Positions 51,371-63,723 of a stretch of 64,000 nucleotides of DNA are shown here, piece by piece. Below the pieces are notes generated by a model. The model ran no database searches and was not told where the DNA came from. It saw only the letters and a program-made list of their open reading frames with translations. The stretch's first letter is position 1; every line of letters starts with the position of its first letter. Source of the DNA: Nemertoderma westbladi (lineage: Eukaryota; Xenacoelomorpha; Nemertodermatida; Nemertodermatidae); assembly GCA_032718475.1 (NCBI GenBank), contig JAUCBJ010001237.1, positions 50,496-114,495 of the forward strand, given 5' to 3'. The position numbers were made by a program, and so were the translations under genes.

Positions 51371-52928
51371 CGTGAAATGATATCGCACAATCCCGAAATT
51401 TTGGTCATTACAATTTTAGTAGGATATTTACTCAACCCACTTACCTATTAATAAAAAAAAATCTCCTAAAAAATCGCCTAATAAAAAAAATAAAGAAATA
51501 GGCCTAGGCCACCCACCATCTGACCATGACATATGCAATATGGGCTATGGCAGTATGATGGCCCTTCGAACCTGCATTAAAAGGCAATACTACCGGTATT
51601 GCCAGCCCGGTTTAATATACAGTCAGGCGGCTGGTACTGGTAGGGAATTAATAGGTTCTACTAATCCACGGTTTAGGGCTCACTGATCCCGGACCGCGGA
51701 CCGGACTCGGATCAGTGGTTGGAAATACAAAATTATGTAGGCTACATAACATACTGACATAGGCGATATGCCTACCGGAACAACAGCAGAAATACAGGAC
51801 AGGCTACACGCTACAGGTCTACCCGTCTACCTACAACAGTATGACAGTACTGGCAATTAGAGGTGTCCTATAAAGTGTTACAAGCTGAAAACAGGACAAG
51901 GTACAATGGTCAATAAAACACGGAATATGGAATAGGCCTGCCTATGCATGCCGTCAAGTTGCTAGTTCGCAGGTCCTAAATCCGAAAGTCCGAAATTGAT
52001 GTGTCGGTACCATGACTGACTGACAGCAGCACAGGTAGTATTACTAGTATTTCAGTATTTGGTTTATTATTTTGGATAAGCTGATAAGGCAGTAAGGATT
52101 TAAGGCCTCAACCAAATTAAAATTTTCATGTAAACCTATTAACTGAGTAGAACTAAAGTTACTTACTTCTGTACCGGTACTCCTTCCTAGTCAGGTACTA
52201 CTGTACTACCGGAACTGTTCGACTATGACTGTATGACTGTACTTTAGAAACAACATACATAGTAACTCATTTTGAATTTCCCTCCTTTAACCCTGGTATT
52301 GATAGAGACATTGAACCACTAAACTCTACTGGCTGGCGGTGGTGTTTTATTATTATTATTATTAATATGAATTTACATTATGTTATCGTCAATGTTCATA
52401 TTTTAATTGCGTAAATTTTAGCTGATTTGACGTCTAATAAAAAATTCAAATTCCAATTCCATTCTGTACTTCTGATATAGCCTATACCGCAACCAAAGCG
52501 TACGCCTTGACCGCAACACATATATACTGTAGTAAATATTACCTTTACTGGTTCTTTAGTGGTATGCACATAATGAAGGGGCTTCCCCCAAATAAAATAA
52601 AACATGAACGAACATATTGTGATAATGGGTTACACTATAATAAAAATAAGGTCTGTAAATAAAAATGTTTGACAATTATCTAACGATCTACACTATTTAC
52701 ATTAAAATTAAGCAATAAGAAAATCGAACAATCTTGATATTATACATTAAAATGGAACAATCTATACATTGTATAAAATTTCCTTTTATGGCGCTAAGCC
52801 ACTCCACTAAAAGTTGGTTTAGAGATTTGATTAAAAGTTTATGATTTGAATCAAATATTTAAAATCAATAAAATAAATAAGCAATGAACGATTTATAGTA
52901 AATATAGTCATGATGAATATAACTGTTC
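51371..52928. other. Non-coding stretch
   Basis: Many GGCCTA and CCGGTA words, an ATT microsatellite (52349-52365) and no gene. The 69-codon minus frame at 52396-52605 has no recognisable feature. Confidence 0.5.
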
Positions 52929-54481
52929 ATAGTGAGGCGTTACTAAATGGCAAGGGGAAATTATTATTACGATGCAGTACCCTGTTTGTACGTGATGATG
53001 TAGGTTCAATGGTATTATGGTCGCGCCAAGAGAAATTATAATGATCATTAATAATTTTTGAAAGTGGAATAAGATCATTAAGCTGAATGTATCGAGATAT
53101 TGGTAAACGTTTAGTCGGATCAATCAATCTATCTATATAAGATCATGTTTGGATATGCCAATATCCAATCCGATATACGACGCTGAACTGACTCGACTGA
53201 TTTGAGATCACTCTTACTAGCATACCAACAATGTGATCCGTACATTATTACTGGTAATACCATGGACTTATATAAGTTCAATCTGTTATCTGATTTTATG
53301 CGGCGTGAACAGTTCCTCTTTATCATATAGAAGACATTATTTGCCTTCTTACATCGATCATCTATATGTTCACCCCATGTTAGTTTCTCTGAAATTGTCA
53401 TACCTAGATCTCGTTCACTGTTTGTGCGTTCCATTATGTTACCTTATAGAAATCGTGATTCACTGTTATCATTATTTATTACCCATTTGTCAGCATTGAA
53501 TCGAAGTCCACTATTATCTGCCCATTCTACAGTACAAGATTGTCAATATCTATTTGTAAGTTGCGATTTTCACCATGGTTACTGATAGCTAATAATTTCG
53601 TATCGTCAGCAAACTGATTAGGATCACTCTCAACACATATATCTGGGAGATCGTTGGCGTCGACTACATACAAAAGGGAAGCTAAGATTTGATCCTTGTG
53701 GTGCACCACTTTCGGCATCAACTACCGGTGATTGAGCTTCGTCAATTCGGACAAACTGACTCCTGTCTGATAAATAACTGCGAATTGTGAACCATAACGA
53801 TGCTCTGACTCCAAGACGCCACAGTTTATTCAATACTGATTTATGACTCAATGGGTGGAACGCCTTTTGGAAGTCCAGATAAATAATCTCAATACTTTGA
53901 CCATTATCGTATGCATTGTATACCTTGTCCATAAATAAAAGCATCTGTGTGATTGTTGATCGGTTTTTACGGAAACCATGTCGGGCATTGTGTAGTTGAT
54001 CACGTACTTGTTTGTATAATGGACAAAAGAGGCAACTCTCCTATACCTTCAAAGGTATTGGCAGTAGGGATACTGGTCTGTACATTGGGACTTGTATCCT
54101 ATTTCCCTTCTTGTACTAAGGATTCACACTAGCACATTTCCATTTGATTGGATAATAACTGTACTGTTTTATTAAAGTAAATAAGATTGATAATGATGAT
54201 GCTATATGGTCAGTGGAAGCTTTTAAGAATGAAGGTGGCAATTTATCGGGTCCTCTCGCTTTTGAAGTATCTAATTTCATTAGAATCACCTTTACTGTTG
54301 GTACACTAACATCGTAATCATCAGTCACCAGCGATAATGGTGGGTTGTATTTTGGATCCGTCGGTGGTAAAATTTCAATTGTTTTCAAGTCGGGTGTAAC
54401 GAACACTGAATGAAAGAATTCATTAAATATAATTGCTTTATCAACTGGTAAACATGCTGTTTTCCCATTATGTTCTACCAT
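52929..54481 (-). mobile_element. LINE-G: decayed non-LTR element, linker to C-terminus
   Basis: Read on the minus strand: KAIIFNEFFHSVFVTPDLKT and LDTSKARGPDKLPPSFLKAS (before and start of RT), IYLDFQKAFHPLSHKSVLNK, SGAPQGS, NQFADDTKLLAISN, RDLGMTISEKLTWGEHIDD, VLPVIMYGSHCWYASKSDLK, and ISRYIQLNDLIPLSKI at the C-terminus. The FADD catalytic motif is present, but at least four frameshifts or stops break the frame. CR1/Jockey-type. The endonuclease is missing. Confidence 0.88.
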
Positions 54482-55232
54482 CGGTGGAATTGGATTTGTT
54501 CGACGAAGACTTAAAATATTTAAATAGTTTGTCTGTTGACCTTAAATCCGATAAATTATCCTCGTATTCCGATTGATCTACATCGAGATCAATTATTATT
54601 TCCCTTCGGAGGAACTCCGAAGGAACGGAGGAACTGTATTCTTTTTTTTTTTTACCATTTATATTTTTTATTTAAATGCTCTGTATTTAAAGCCCTTTTC
54701 TTAAAATACTTTTATGCGCTGTTTTAGAAGTATAGGCCCCAAAGTTTAGAGTGATATATTTAATCTTTGCAGCATTTCATAATAGGCCTAAATTGGATGT
54801 TGGATGTTCTAGAGACTACTGAGTAGTCTTTTGGGACCATTTAATGTTTCCAACATTAAAAATCACAGATCATCAGCCAAGACGCGAGTTAGAAGTTACC
54901 GCTTACTTAGTCACTTTTAGTGGCATCTTTTCTGGCGTTACAGAAAATATGGCATAAAATCTGTCTGTGCCTAATATTGGCGTGAGTAAAAACAAGTGAA
55001 TGTTCTCTAACAACATAAAATAAAAATATTCCAAAACAAAAATTGGAAGAAATGACTTTTGCAATGTAGTGAAAATGCGCTTTTTGTTCCAGACCAGTTT
55101 TATTTTATATTAATAGATCACTCACATTTTTGAGACAGTTTTTCTGACTAAAAAAAACGTCCCAAAAACCTTCCAAACTAAAACCGTCCTAATAGGCGAG
55201 TCAATCCAGCTTAAAACCCAAAAGTAATACGC
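54482..55232. other. Non-coding flank of Gypsy-2
   Basis: A perfect inverted repeat, TTCCCTTCGGAGG-type, lies around 54600-54626 (CCTTCGGAGGAACTCCGAAGG). The rest is AT-rich and without a gene. It ends in ACGC, the target site of Gypsy-2. Confidence 0.5.
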
Positions 55233-55415
55233 TGTGGCAGCCCCACATACATTGTACAGTCTCAGAAACTTTGTTATTACGGTCGCCTAGCAACCCTAGA
55301 GATGAAGTCTAGGCCGACTTACAGAATTGTACCACGGTACTGCAGTATGCCTTCAGCAATCACTCGAACTTGAGTTATATACGTTTTCGTTTCGTGGCTG
55401 GACGCCATCGCCACA
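55233..55415 (+). repeat. Gypsy-2 5' LTR (183 bp)
   Basis: TGTGGCAGCCCC to CGCCATCGCCACA, identical to 59349-59531. Contains GAGTTATATACGTTTTCG, a possible TATA region, near its end. Confidence 0.96.
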
Positions 55416-55430
55416 TTGGTGACCCAGCGT
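55416..55430 (+). promoter_or_regulatory. Gypsy-2 primer binding site
   Basis: TTGGTGACCCAGCG immediately after the LTR, sharing TTGGTGACCC with Gypsy-1. Confidence 0.75.
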
Positions 55431-55513
55431 CTCAAGACGAACTCTTGAGACCGCGACTCGCAACACGATCCTGCAATCGAACTGGAACAACCACCGAAAC
55501 TGTGTTGACGACA

Positions 55514-56218
55514 ATGGCCGAAGCGACCGCCAACGCCGTTTCTATTAAACTGCCTCCATTCTGGACCACCCAACCCGAGGTGTGGTTCGCCCAGGCGGAG
55601 GCGCAGTTCCACATTCGGAGCATCACCGAGGACGCTACCAAATATTATTACGTGGTGGGGGCCCTCGACCAGGAGACAGCCGCTCGCCTCCTAAAACTCA
55701 TCCGGAACCCTCCAGCAACTGATAAGTACCTCAAACTCAAGGGCCAACTTCTCAAGGCCTTCGGGCTCTCCCGACGCGAGCGCGCAGCCCGACTCTGGGA
55801 CCTCGACGGCCTCGGTGACCGGCGCCCCTCGCAACTCCTCGGAGAAATGCAGGCGCTCCTCGGCGACGACAACGCGGGACTCCTCTTCGAGGAGGCCTTC
55901 CTCCGGCAGATGCCCGCCGCAATCCGCCTCCAACTCGCGGAGGAGGACTTCCGCGACCTCGACAGGGTTGCGGACCGGGCCGACGCGCTGTGGGAGGCCT
56001 CCCGGCAGACCTCACTCGCGGCCCACGCCGTCAGGAAACCGACGCCGGTCCCGCCACAGCGAACCGGCAAGAACTCCTCGTCGGCGTCGACTCCCGCCCC
56101 GCGGGCCCCGAACTCGAACCCGGACTGGTGCTATTATCACCAGACGTTCGGCCCCACAGCCAGGAAGTGCCGCCAGCCCTGCAGTTACCAGGGAAACGCC
56201 CCGGCCGGCCGTTTGTAG
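55514..56218 (+). CDS. gag: Gypsy-2 Gag
   Basis: 234 codons from ATG 55514 (an ATG at 55370 lies in the LTR and is unlikely to be used). A capsid-like region starts at [20 protein letters not shown]; the [20 protein letters not shown] and [20 protein letters not shown] blocks parallel Gypsy-1. The C-terminus has [14 protein letters not shown]-x3-C, a compact zinc-finger-like motif. Ends at TAG 56216-56218, inside the frameshift hairpin. Confidence 0.94.
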   Translation: MAEATANAVSIKLPPFWTTQPEVWFAQAEAQFHIRSITEDATKYYYVVGALDQETAARLLKLIRNPPATDKYLKLKGQLLKAFGLSRRERAARLWDLDGLGDRRPSQLLGEMQALLGDDNAGLLFEEAFLRQMPAAIRLQLAEEDFRDLDRVADRADALWEASRQTSLAAHAVRKPTPVPPQRTGKNSSSASTPAPRAPNSNPDWCYYHQTFGPTARKCRQPCSYQGNAPAGRL

Positions 56219-56236
56219 CAGCTACAACGGCCGGCC
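56191..56236 (+). promoter_or_regulatory. Gypsy-2 -1 ribosomal frameshift site
   Basis: GGGAAAC at 56191-56197 in phase CAG GGA AAC. After 5 nt a 15-bp stem with one bulged T follows (56203-56218 with 56222-56236) and a CAG loop; the gag stop is in the upper stem. Spacer, stem and heptamer all match textbook -1 frameshift signals, and the -1 frame is the pol frame. Confidence 0.93.
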
Positions 56237-59200
56237 ACACCGACCTGCTGCTGTTTGCCTGGGACCGCGTTTCAGGGAAACGCTTCTTGGTCGACACCGG
56301 GGCGGAGGTAAGCGTTATTCCCGCGACGACTCGCGAGGAACGTTCGGGACAGAGCGGGCCGCCCCTCCTCGCCGCCAACAAAACGTACATCCGAACGTAC
56401 GGCGACCGCTCCGTCAAACTCGACTTCCACTCTCGCCGGTTCCAGTGGAAGTTTATCGCGGCCGACGTCGCCCAGCCTCTCCTCGGAGCCGACTTCCTCC
56501 GAGCGAACAACATGTTGGTCGACCTGAGAGGCCGCCGTCTGGTCGACGCCGAGACGTTGACCTCGATCCCGTGCGGGCGGACTACGGGCCACGCCCCCCA
56601 CCTCGGTTCTGTCACCGCCTCGGACGACGAGTTCGCTCGGCTCCTCGCCGAGTTCCCCGATATTACGATCCCTCGGTTCTCTGACCCCACCGCGAAACAC
56701 GGGGTCGAACATTACATCCCCACCGAGGGACCCCCGGTCTACTCCCGCGCCCGTCGTCTGCCTCCAGACAAACTCGAGATCGCGCGGGACGAGTTCCGGA
56801 AGATGGAGGAGATGGGGATCATCCGCCGGTCCAACAGCCCCTGGGCGTCACCCCTCCACATGGCCCCTAAACCCTCGGGTGGATGGCGGCCGTGTGGCGA
56901 CTACCGACGCCTCAACGACGCCACGACTCCGGACCGGTACCCCATCCCCCATATCCAGGACTTCTCCTCCAGACTGGCAGGGGCGAAGATCTTTTCTAAG
57001 ATCGATCTGGTGCGCGGCTACCACCAGATCCCCGTAACCGAGGCCGACATCGCCAAGACCGCGGTTATAACCCCGTTCGGCCTGTTTGAATTCCTTCGAA
57101 TGCCGTTCGGGCTGAAGAACGCGGCCCAGGCCTTCCAGAGACTGATGGACACGGTGTGCCAGGGACTCGACTTCCTCTTCGTCTACCTAGACGACGTCCT
57201 CGTCGCGAGTCGGTCCCCCAAGGAACACCGTGACCACCTCCGTCAGCTCTTCACGCGCCTCCAAGAACACGGCCTCGTGATCAACCTCGCCAAGTGCGAG
57301 TTCGGTCGGTCGACCATCGACTTCCTCGGCCACCGAATCTCGGCCCACGGCGCCGTCCCGCTCCCCGACAAGGTCGCCGCCATCCGGGAGTTCACCCAGC
57401 CGACCACCGTCAAGGGCCTGCAGGAGTTCGTGGGGATGGTGAACTTCTATCATCGGTTCGTCCCCGCGGCCGCCGCCATCATGCGGTCCCTCTACGCGGC
57501 CCTTGCCGGTAAACCCAAGTCCCTCGACTGGACCCCCGACATGGCGGCGGCGTTCCGGAACGCCAAGGAAGCCCTCGCCAACGCCACGATGCTCGCCCAT
57601 CCCAACGCCAACGCACCGACGGCGCTCACCGTGGACGCATCCGGCACGGCGGTGGGCGCCGTTCTAGAACAGCTCGTCGGCGACTCGTGGCGCCCCCTGG
57701 CGTTCTTCAGCCGCCAACTTCGACCCCCGGAGGTGAAGTACAGCGCGTTCGACCGGGAACTCCTCGCGCTGTACCTCGCTGTCCGCCATTTCCGGTACTA
57801 CCTGGAGGGCCGCGTATTCACCGCATACACAGACCACAAACCCCTGACGTTCGCATTCGCCAAGATCAGCGACCCGTGGTCGAATCGGCAACAACGGCAC
57901 ATCGCCTACATTTCCGAGTTCACCACGGCGATCGAACACGTTGCCGGCAAAGACAACTGTGTGGCGGATGCGCTCTCCAGGACTACCGTCAGCGCGGTTC
58001 GAACCCTCCTCCCCGGCCTCGACTACACGGCTATGGCGTCTGCCCAACTCGCCGACCCCGAGCTGCCAACCTACCGCTCCGCCGTGTCCGGCCTCCAACT
58101 GGAAGACGTCCCGCTCGCCCCCGCCAACGTCACTCTTCTTTGCGACGTTTCTCTCGGACACCCGCGCCCCGTCGTCCCCGTCGCCTGGCGACGGCGCGTC
58201 TTCGACGCCCTACACGGCCTGTCTCACCCCGGCGCTCGTACCACCAAGAAACTCGTCGCCGACAGGTTCGTGTGGCACGGCCTCCGCAAAGAGGTGGGCG
58301 AGTGGGCGAAGACCTGCATCCCTTGCCAGTCTTCCAAGGTGCAACGCCACGTCCGCGCGCCCCTCGGCACCTTCGCCACCCCCCACCGCCGGTTCGACCA
58401 CATCCACGTGGATCTGGTCGGCCCTCTACCACCGTCGCGCGGGTTCACTCACCTGCTGACGATGGTAGACCGGTTCACTCGGTGGCCAGAGGCCGTGCCC
58501 CTCACCGAGACCTCCACCGAGAGTTGCGCCCGGGCTCTCATCTCCAACTGGATATCCCGGTTCGGCGTCCCCGCGGATCTCTCCTCCGACCGCGGTTCGC
58601 AGTTTACCTCCCAGCTCTGGTCCGCCGTCAACCAGCTGCTGGGCACCCAACTGCACCGCACCACGGCCTACCACCCGCAGGCGAACGGACTGGTGGAACG
58701 TTTCCACCGCCACCTAAAGTCCGCCCTGCGGGCCTCGCTCACCGGCCCCGATTGGGTCGACGAGTTGCCGTGGGTTCTCCTCGGAATCCGGACTGCTCCC
58801 AAGGAAGACTTGGGGACCTCCTCCGCCGAGCTGGTCTACGGTGCCCCCCTCACCGTCCCGGGCGAGTTCCTTCCGCCGGCTACGAGCGCCCAGCACTCGC
58901 CGTCCACGATCCTCCCTCAACTCCGGGATACGGTCGGGCGGTTCACTCCGGTACCGACGTCACGCCACGGACTGACTCCGTCGTCGGCTACCTACGTTTT
59001 CGTCCGGCGCGACGCCCACCGGACGCCATTCGAACGCCCCTACGAGGGGCCTTACAAGGTCCTCACCCCCGGACCCAAAACATTTAAGATCGAGATGGGC
59101 GGTCGAACTGAAACGATTTCAGTCGACCGACTCAAACCGGCCCATCTCGATTTTACCGAGCCGGTCGTTATCGGCCAACCGCGGCGCCGAGGTCGACCCC

Positions 59201-59319
59201 CGAACGCACCTCCGGTACCTCCTACACCGCCGGTACTAACGCAAAGACCACCAACCCCAGCCCAACCGCCCGTACAAACTCGATCGGGCCGGACGGTCCG
59301 TCCGCCTGATTATCTATGA
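56197..59319 (+). CDS. pol: Gypsy-2 Pol polyprotein (protease-RT-RNase H-integrase)
   Basis: About 1040 codons after the frameshift; the frame is open upstream to 55990. Protease: [52 protein letters not shown], catalytic YLDDV. RNase [46 protein letters not shown]. Integrase: [12 protein letters not shown]-x~26-CIPC zinc-binding part, [38 protein letters not shown] (DDE). The C-terminal part has [20 protein letters not shown] (GPY-like) and a Pro-rich end. All catalytic residues that can be checked are present. It copies the RNA into DNA and inserts it; made as a Gag-Pol fusion. Confidence 0.96.
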   Translation, partial: RPGRPFVAATTAGHTDLLLFAWDRVSGKRFLVDTGAEVSVIPATTREERSGQSGPPLLAANKTYIRTYGDRSVKLDFHSRRFQWKFIAADVAQPLLGADFLRANNMLVDLRGRRLVDAETLTSIPCGRTTGHAPHLGSVTASDDEFARLLAEFPDITIPRFSDPTAKHGVEHYIPTEGPPVYSRARRLPPDKLEIARDEFRKMEEMGIIRRSNSPWASPLHMAPKPSGGWRPCGDYRRLNDATTPDRYPIPHIQDFSSRLAGAKIFSKIDLVRGYHQIPVTEADIAKTAVITPFGLFEFLRMPFGLKNAAQAFQRLMDTVCQGLDFLFVYLDDVLVASRSPKEHRDHLRQLFTRLQEHGLVINLAKCEFGRSTIDFLGHRISAHGAVPLPDKVAAIREFTQPTTVKGLQEFVGMVNFYHRFVPAAAAIMRSLYAALAGKPKSLDWTPDMAAAFRNAKEALANATMLAHPNANAPTALTVDASGTAVGAVLEQLVGDSWRPLAFFSRQLRPPEVKYSAFDRELLALYLAVRHFRYYLEGRVFTAYTDHKPLTFAFAKISDPWSNRQQRHIAYISEFTTAIEHVAGKDNCVADALSRTTVSAVRTLLPGLDYTAMASAQLADPELPTYRSAVSGLQLEDVPLAPANVTLLCDVSLGHPRPVVPVAWRRRVFDALHGLSHPGARTTKKLVADRFVWHGLRKEVGEWAKTCIPCQSSKVQRHVRAPLGTFATPHRRFDHIHVDLVGPLPPSRGFTHLLTMVDRFTRWPEAVPLTETSTESCARALISNWISRFGVPADLSSDRGSQFTSQLWSAVNQLLGTQLHRTTAYHPQANGLVERFHRHLKSALRASLTGPDWVDELPWVLLGIRTAPKEDLGTSSAELVYGAPLTVPGEFLPPATSAQHSPSTILPQLRDTVGRFTPVPTSRHGLTPSSATYVFVRRDAHRTPFERPYEGPYKVLTPGPKTFKIEMGGRTETISVDRLKPAHLDFTEPVVIGQPRRRGRPPNAPPVPPTPPVLTQRPPTPAQPPVQTRSGRTVRPPDYL

Positions 59320-59333
59320 TACGTTTCGAGACT

Positions 59334-59345
59334 GGGGGGGGGGGG
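59334..59345 (+). promoter_or_regulatory. Gypsy-2 polypurine tract
   Basis: A 12-nt G run, then TCA, then the 3' LTR. Confidence 0.85.
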
Positions 59346-59348
59346 TCA

Positions 59349-59531
59349 TGTGGCAGCCCCACATACATTGTACAGTCTCAGAAACTTTGTTATTACGGTC
59401 GCCTAGCAACCCTAGAGATGAAGTCTAGGCCGACTTACAGAATTGTACCACGGTACTGCAGTATGCCTTCAGCAATCACTCGAACTTGAGTTATATACGT
59501 TTTCGTTTCGTGGCTGGACGCCATCGCCACA
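59349..59531 (+). repeat. Gypsy-2 3' LTR (183 bp)
   Basis: Identical to the 5' LTR; followed by ACGC. Confidence 0.96.
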
Positions 59532-59535
59532 ACGC

Positions 59536-60754
59536 AATCAATCCCAACCAATAATTGTTAATGACCAAAAAAGTCTATAAAATATTATTTTAGGGAACAT
59601 ATTTTTATAAATTGAAATTCTACATAAATTTTCATAACAAAAGCAAAACAAAAGGAACAGTAGGGAAGAGTAAGTTACTGTATAGCAAATTTGTAGTGTT
59701 CGAGAATGTTTCATTTCAATGGGGAATGAATAAAATTTACATTGTCCTGTCACGCGTAAATTCTTATATCTCGGTAACTAAAGTCGCCCCCAAACTTAAA
59801 AAAAGAATTATACAATTCCATAATAACTATTATACATAATAAAATTGTGATTGCTCTATTGATTTTAGGTTTAATTAATTTATTTGTTTTAGTTTAAAAA
59901 CCACAATAGTTTATAATATAACAAATAAATTTTGAGAATTAAAAAATTTGGTTGGGTTAACTTTTGCGTATTACTTTTGGGTTACCCCCCCCCCCCCCCC
60001 CCTCTTTTTCGCTAGATTGACTGAACTATAAAGATAGATAATCGCAGCACATACAAAGCCCGACACCGGTGAGTGTAAGGGGAGAGTCTTCTCTAAACAG
60101 GAGTCAATCTCTAATTATTTATGTATGATCGATGGAGTGTAGGCCTACATATTATGTTATCCTGTCACGTACCTTACTTTGGTACTGTAGTTTGATTAGT
60201 TAACTAATACAAATGGAGTATTGATGACGTATTGGCGGTTCAGGACTTTTACTGTAGTAGGCGGTTTTTACAGTAGTGTAGGCCTACCGGTAGGCCTACT
60301 GTTAGTGGGCAGAGGCACCAGGTGTGTTTGTTAGGACAACAATTAACAAACGTAGAGACAAGGCCGTTTCGGTTTGATCTTTTAGGAAGCAGGCGAGTTA
60401 ATCAAATATTATAAAATACAGAATGTTATACACCATTAATTAATGTTTTCATCAATTATGCCATTAACCGCAAAAACTGTAGCGAATGGTAGGAACGAAA
60501 TCAAATTACAACGATAGTAGCATTTGTAGATTTGATATCCGTCCTACTGTAAACCTACGCCTACACACACATAGCATACATACTGTACCTACTGCAGCAG
60601 TACCGGTGTCCAAGGCGAATCTGACCCCCCCCCCCCCCCCCCACCGCTCGGAATTATCCACCCCACCCTACTCCTCCCTATAGTATAGACTTGATTGACT
60701 TACCTTACAGTATAATAATACTGTTCCGTACAGGCGTTCCGTACAGGGTAAATG
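59536..60754. other. Non-coding stretch
   Basis: Poly-C runs of 18 nt at 59985-60002 and 60625-60642. A 22-bp perfect palindrome at 60278-60299 joins two TAGGCCTA words through ACCGGT. Short frames only. Confidence 0.5.
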
Positions 60755-60905
60755 TAGCATTAGGTCCCGTACTACTTGTACCGTAGCATTAGGTCCCGTA
60801 CTACTTGTACCGTAGCATTAGGTCCCGTACTACTTGTACCGTAGCATTAGGTCCCGTACTACTTGTACCGTAGCATTAGGTCCCGTACTACTTGTGCCGT
60901 AGCGT
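60755..60905. repeat. 29-bp satellite TAGCATTAGGTCCCGTACTA...
   Basis: Five near-identical 29-bp units followed by a degenerate sixth. High identity suggests recent expansion. Confidence 0.95.
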
Positions 60906-60930
60906 TACTGTAGGTCCTTTAGCTTTTTTA

Positions 60931-62312
60931 TATTTTGCTTAAAACGAATACTAAGACCAAAACAGATCTTAATATTCGTATTACGAACTTTAAGACCAAA
61001 TAAAAGGTCTTAAACTTCGTATTATGAACTTTAAGACCAAATAAAAGGTCTTAAACTTCGTATTACGAACTTTAGGACCAAATAAAAGTTCTTAAACTTC
61101 GTATTGCGAACTTTAGGACCAAATAAAAGTTCTTAAAACTTCGTATTACGAACTTTAAGACCAAATAAAAGTTCTTAAACTTCGTATTACGAACTTTAAG
61201 ACCAAATGAAAGGTCTTAAACTTCGTATTACGAACTTTAAGACCAAATAAATGTTCTTAAACTTCGTATTACGAACTTTAAGACCAAATAAAAGGTCTTA
61301 AACTTAGTATTACGAACTTTAAGACCAAATAAAAGTTATAAAACTTCGTATTACGAACTTTAGGACCAAATAAAAGTTCTTAAACTTCGTATTACGAACT
61401 TTAGGACCAAATAAAAGTTCTTAAACTTCGTATTACGAACTTTAGGACCAAATAAAAGTTCTTAAACTTCGTATAACGAACTTTAGAACCAAATAAAATT
61501 TCTTAAACTTCGTATAACGAACTTTAGGACCAAATAAAAGTTCTTAAACTTCGTATAACGAACTTTAGGACCAAATAAAAGGTCTTAATCTTCGTATTAC
61601 AGTACGAACTTTAAGACCAAATAAAAGATCTTAAACTTCGTATTATGAACTTTAAAACCAAATAAAAGGTCTTAAACTTCGTATTTACGAACTTTAGGAC
61701 CAAATAAAAGTTCTTAAACTTCGTATTACGAACTTTAGGACCAAATATAAGTTCTTAAAATTCGTATTACGAACTTTAGGACCAAATAAAAGTTCTTAAA
61801 CTTCATATTACGAACTTTAGGACCAAATAAAAGTTCTTAAACTTCGTATTACGAACTTTAGGTCCAAATAAAAGTTCTTAAACTTCGTATTACGAACTTT
61901 AGGACCAAATAAAAGTTCTTAAACTTCGTATTACGAACTACTTTAGGGCCAAATAAAAGTTCTTAAACTTCGTATTACGAACTTTAGGACCAAATAAAAG
62001 TTCTTAAACTTCGTATTATGAACTTTAGGACCAAATAAAAGTTGTTAAACTTCGTATTACGACCTTTAGGACCAAATAAAAGTTGTTAAACTTCGTATTA
62101 CGAACTTTAGGACCAAATAAAAGTTCTTAAACTTCGTATAACGAACTTTAGAACCAAATAAAAGTTCTTAAACTTCGTATAACGAACTTTAGGACCAAAT
62201 AAATGTTCATAAACTTCGTATTACGAACTTTAAGACCAAATAAAAGGTCTTAAACTTCGTATTACGAAGTTTAAGACCATTTTTGGTCTTAATATTCGTG
62301 TTAAGCAAAATA
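60931..62312. mobile_element. TIR-bounded element made of a 41-bp palindromic satellite
   Basis: The left end TATTTTGCTTAAAACGAATA (60931) is matched in inverse at 62283-62312 (27 of 29 positions). Between them are about thirty-two 41-bp units (CGAACTTTARGACCAAATAA then AAGKTCTTAAACTTCGTATTA). Each unit contains two small palindromes, TTCGTATTACGAA and GACC-N8-GGTC, so either strand can fold into serial hairpins. No coding capacity. Confidence 0.85.
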
Positions 62313-62329
62313 GAAAAAATATTGCCTAA

Positions 62330-62534
62330 GTGGCCCTTCAGTGCCACCATATATATAGCTGACTGGTTTTCTATTCTACAATATCTCGCATTCGTACTGT
62401 ACTGTCCGGGACGGATGTCCATACAGTATCACGGCCCTATTATCTGGAACGAGATACCCAGTATCATACTGTCCACACAACAATTTTCGACCTTTTCCAA
62501 AAACTTTAAGGCACATCTTCTCAGCGATAATTAA
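62330..62534 (+). mobile_element. LINE-H: C-terminal fragment of a CR1/Jockey-like ORF2
   Basis: The plus strand encodes SIQYHGPIIWNEIPSIILST and FSKNFKAHLLSDN with a stop, the terminal block of such ORF2 proteins. Nothing upstream of it survives; the 41-bp array ends about 18 bp before. Confidence 0.75.
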
Positions 62535-63723
62535 TTTTCTTTTTTTTGTATTTCTGGATTTTTAAATTTCTTTTCCGATAGCTATTCTATGGCATTTCAT
62601 CTAGTCAGATGATTTTCGCGATTGTCATTATAATTATTTCTCATTATTATAATTAAACAACATTATAACAATGTTACAAAATGTCTAATGCTTCTCTAAT
62701 ATCACAATCGGCAAATGCTGTGATATCGTTATCATCAGTATTATCAGTGACATCAGCATTATCAATTCCTACTAGCTGCTCGAGTTCTTCTACAGTAGAT
62801 CTACCGCATAGTATAATATAGATAAATAATTATTATTCCTCTTCCATGATTCAAAATAGTATAGAGTTTCAAAACTAAGTAACTTCACAACACTAGAAAA
62901 AACAGATAATATAAGAATATTGATCTACGTTTAAGAAAACCGGGCTGTGCTTTAGTAATTAGATTCCGATCTTACATGATCTATTGATATTGTAATTCCA
63001 TTCCACTGTTTACTATTTCATGATCTACAGTATAATAATATTGCAAACAGCGTTCAATAATGACAGCCAGATAAATTCATCATTATACCCCCTAATTACT
63101 TTTATACGATATGAGCTGGAATTCGAACGGTGAATAGCTACATACCTGGAACCACAACACGAGTGGGGCCTTCGTGTAGCAAAAAGCTTCAAGCTATCTT
63201 AGCGAACAATAAATTCTAATTATACTGTGGCTAGTTACATACTGTATTGCTACTTACTTGTAATCATTAAATGCCAGACTGTTAGCATGGTGCTTGATCA
63301 TTTGATAATGTAAGTTAGGGGCTCAGGTCGTTGTGGAAAGTTGGTTAACAGACAACTTTATATCGGTGGAAAATTTTTACAACCAAATGACAGATCGTTG
63401 GTGGGTGTCCGTGAGCAGACACCGATTGACCTTTGCTTGATAGAAGCCGGTCTACCATCTTTGATAACGCGGATACTTAAAATGAGAGCAGGATTTCGTA
63501 ATCGCACCTTTGTGTACAACGCACCTTTGTGTACAACGCACCTTTGCGAGGTACATGAACACCTGGCTATAGATACTGTACCTTTGTGACGCTGGGGGGG
63601 TTGGTTCCAGACAACTTTAATTATTCGGGATATTTTAAAACGTGTATTGGATAAACCAAACTCTGCCACAAAATTCCACACATACCGAAATATTATAAAT
63701 CCAGAATTGAAGTGCCACCAAAT
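62535..63723. other. Non-coding or unrecognised
   Basis: 63165-63182 is a GTGGGGCCTTCGTGTAGC terminus like that at 63983. At 63340-63600 a frame of 82 codons contains the direct repeat CCTTTGTGTACAACGCA; both strands are open there, but neither product is recognisable. ATCAGT-type repeats occur near 62725. Confidence 0.45.

Larger units (their letters stand above)
55233..59531 (+). mobile_element. Gypsy-2: complete, apparently intact Ty3/gypsy element
   Basis: 4299 bp with identical 183-bp LTRs and a 4-bp target duplication ACGC (55229-55232 and 59532-59535). Gag and Pol are both open, joined by a -1 frameshift cassette, with a primer binding site and a polypurine tract in place. It is GC-rich against AT-rich surroundings. 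LTR identity plus open frames make it a good candidate for a recently active, possibly still mobile copy. Confidence 0.97.

Noticed and set aside
63341-63589. 82-codon ORF near the right edge
   Set aside because: Contains an internal direct repeat, is open on both strands and shows no motif or splice context that I trust.
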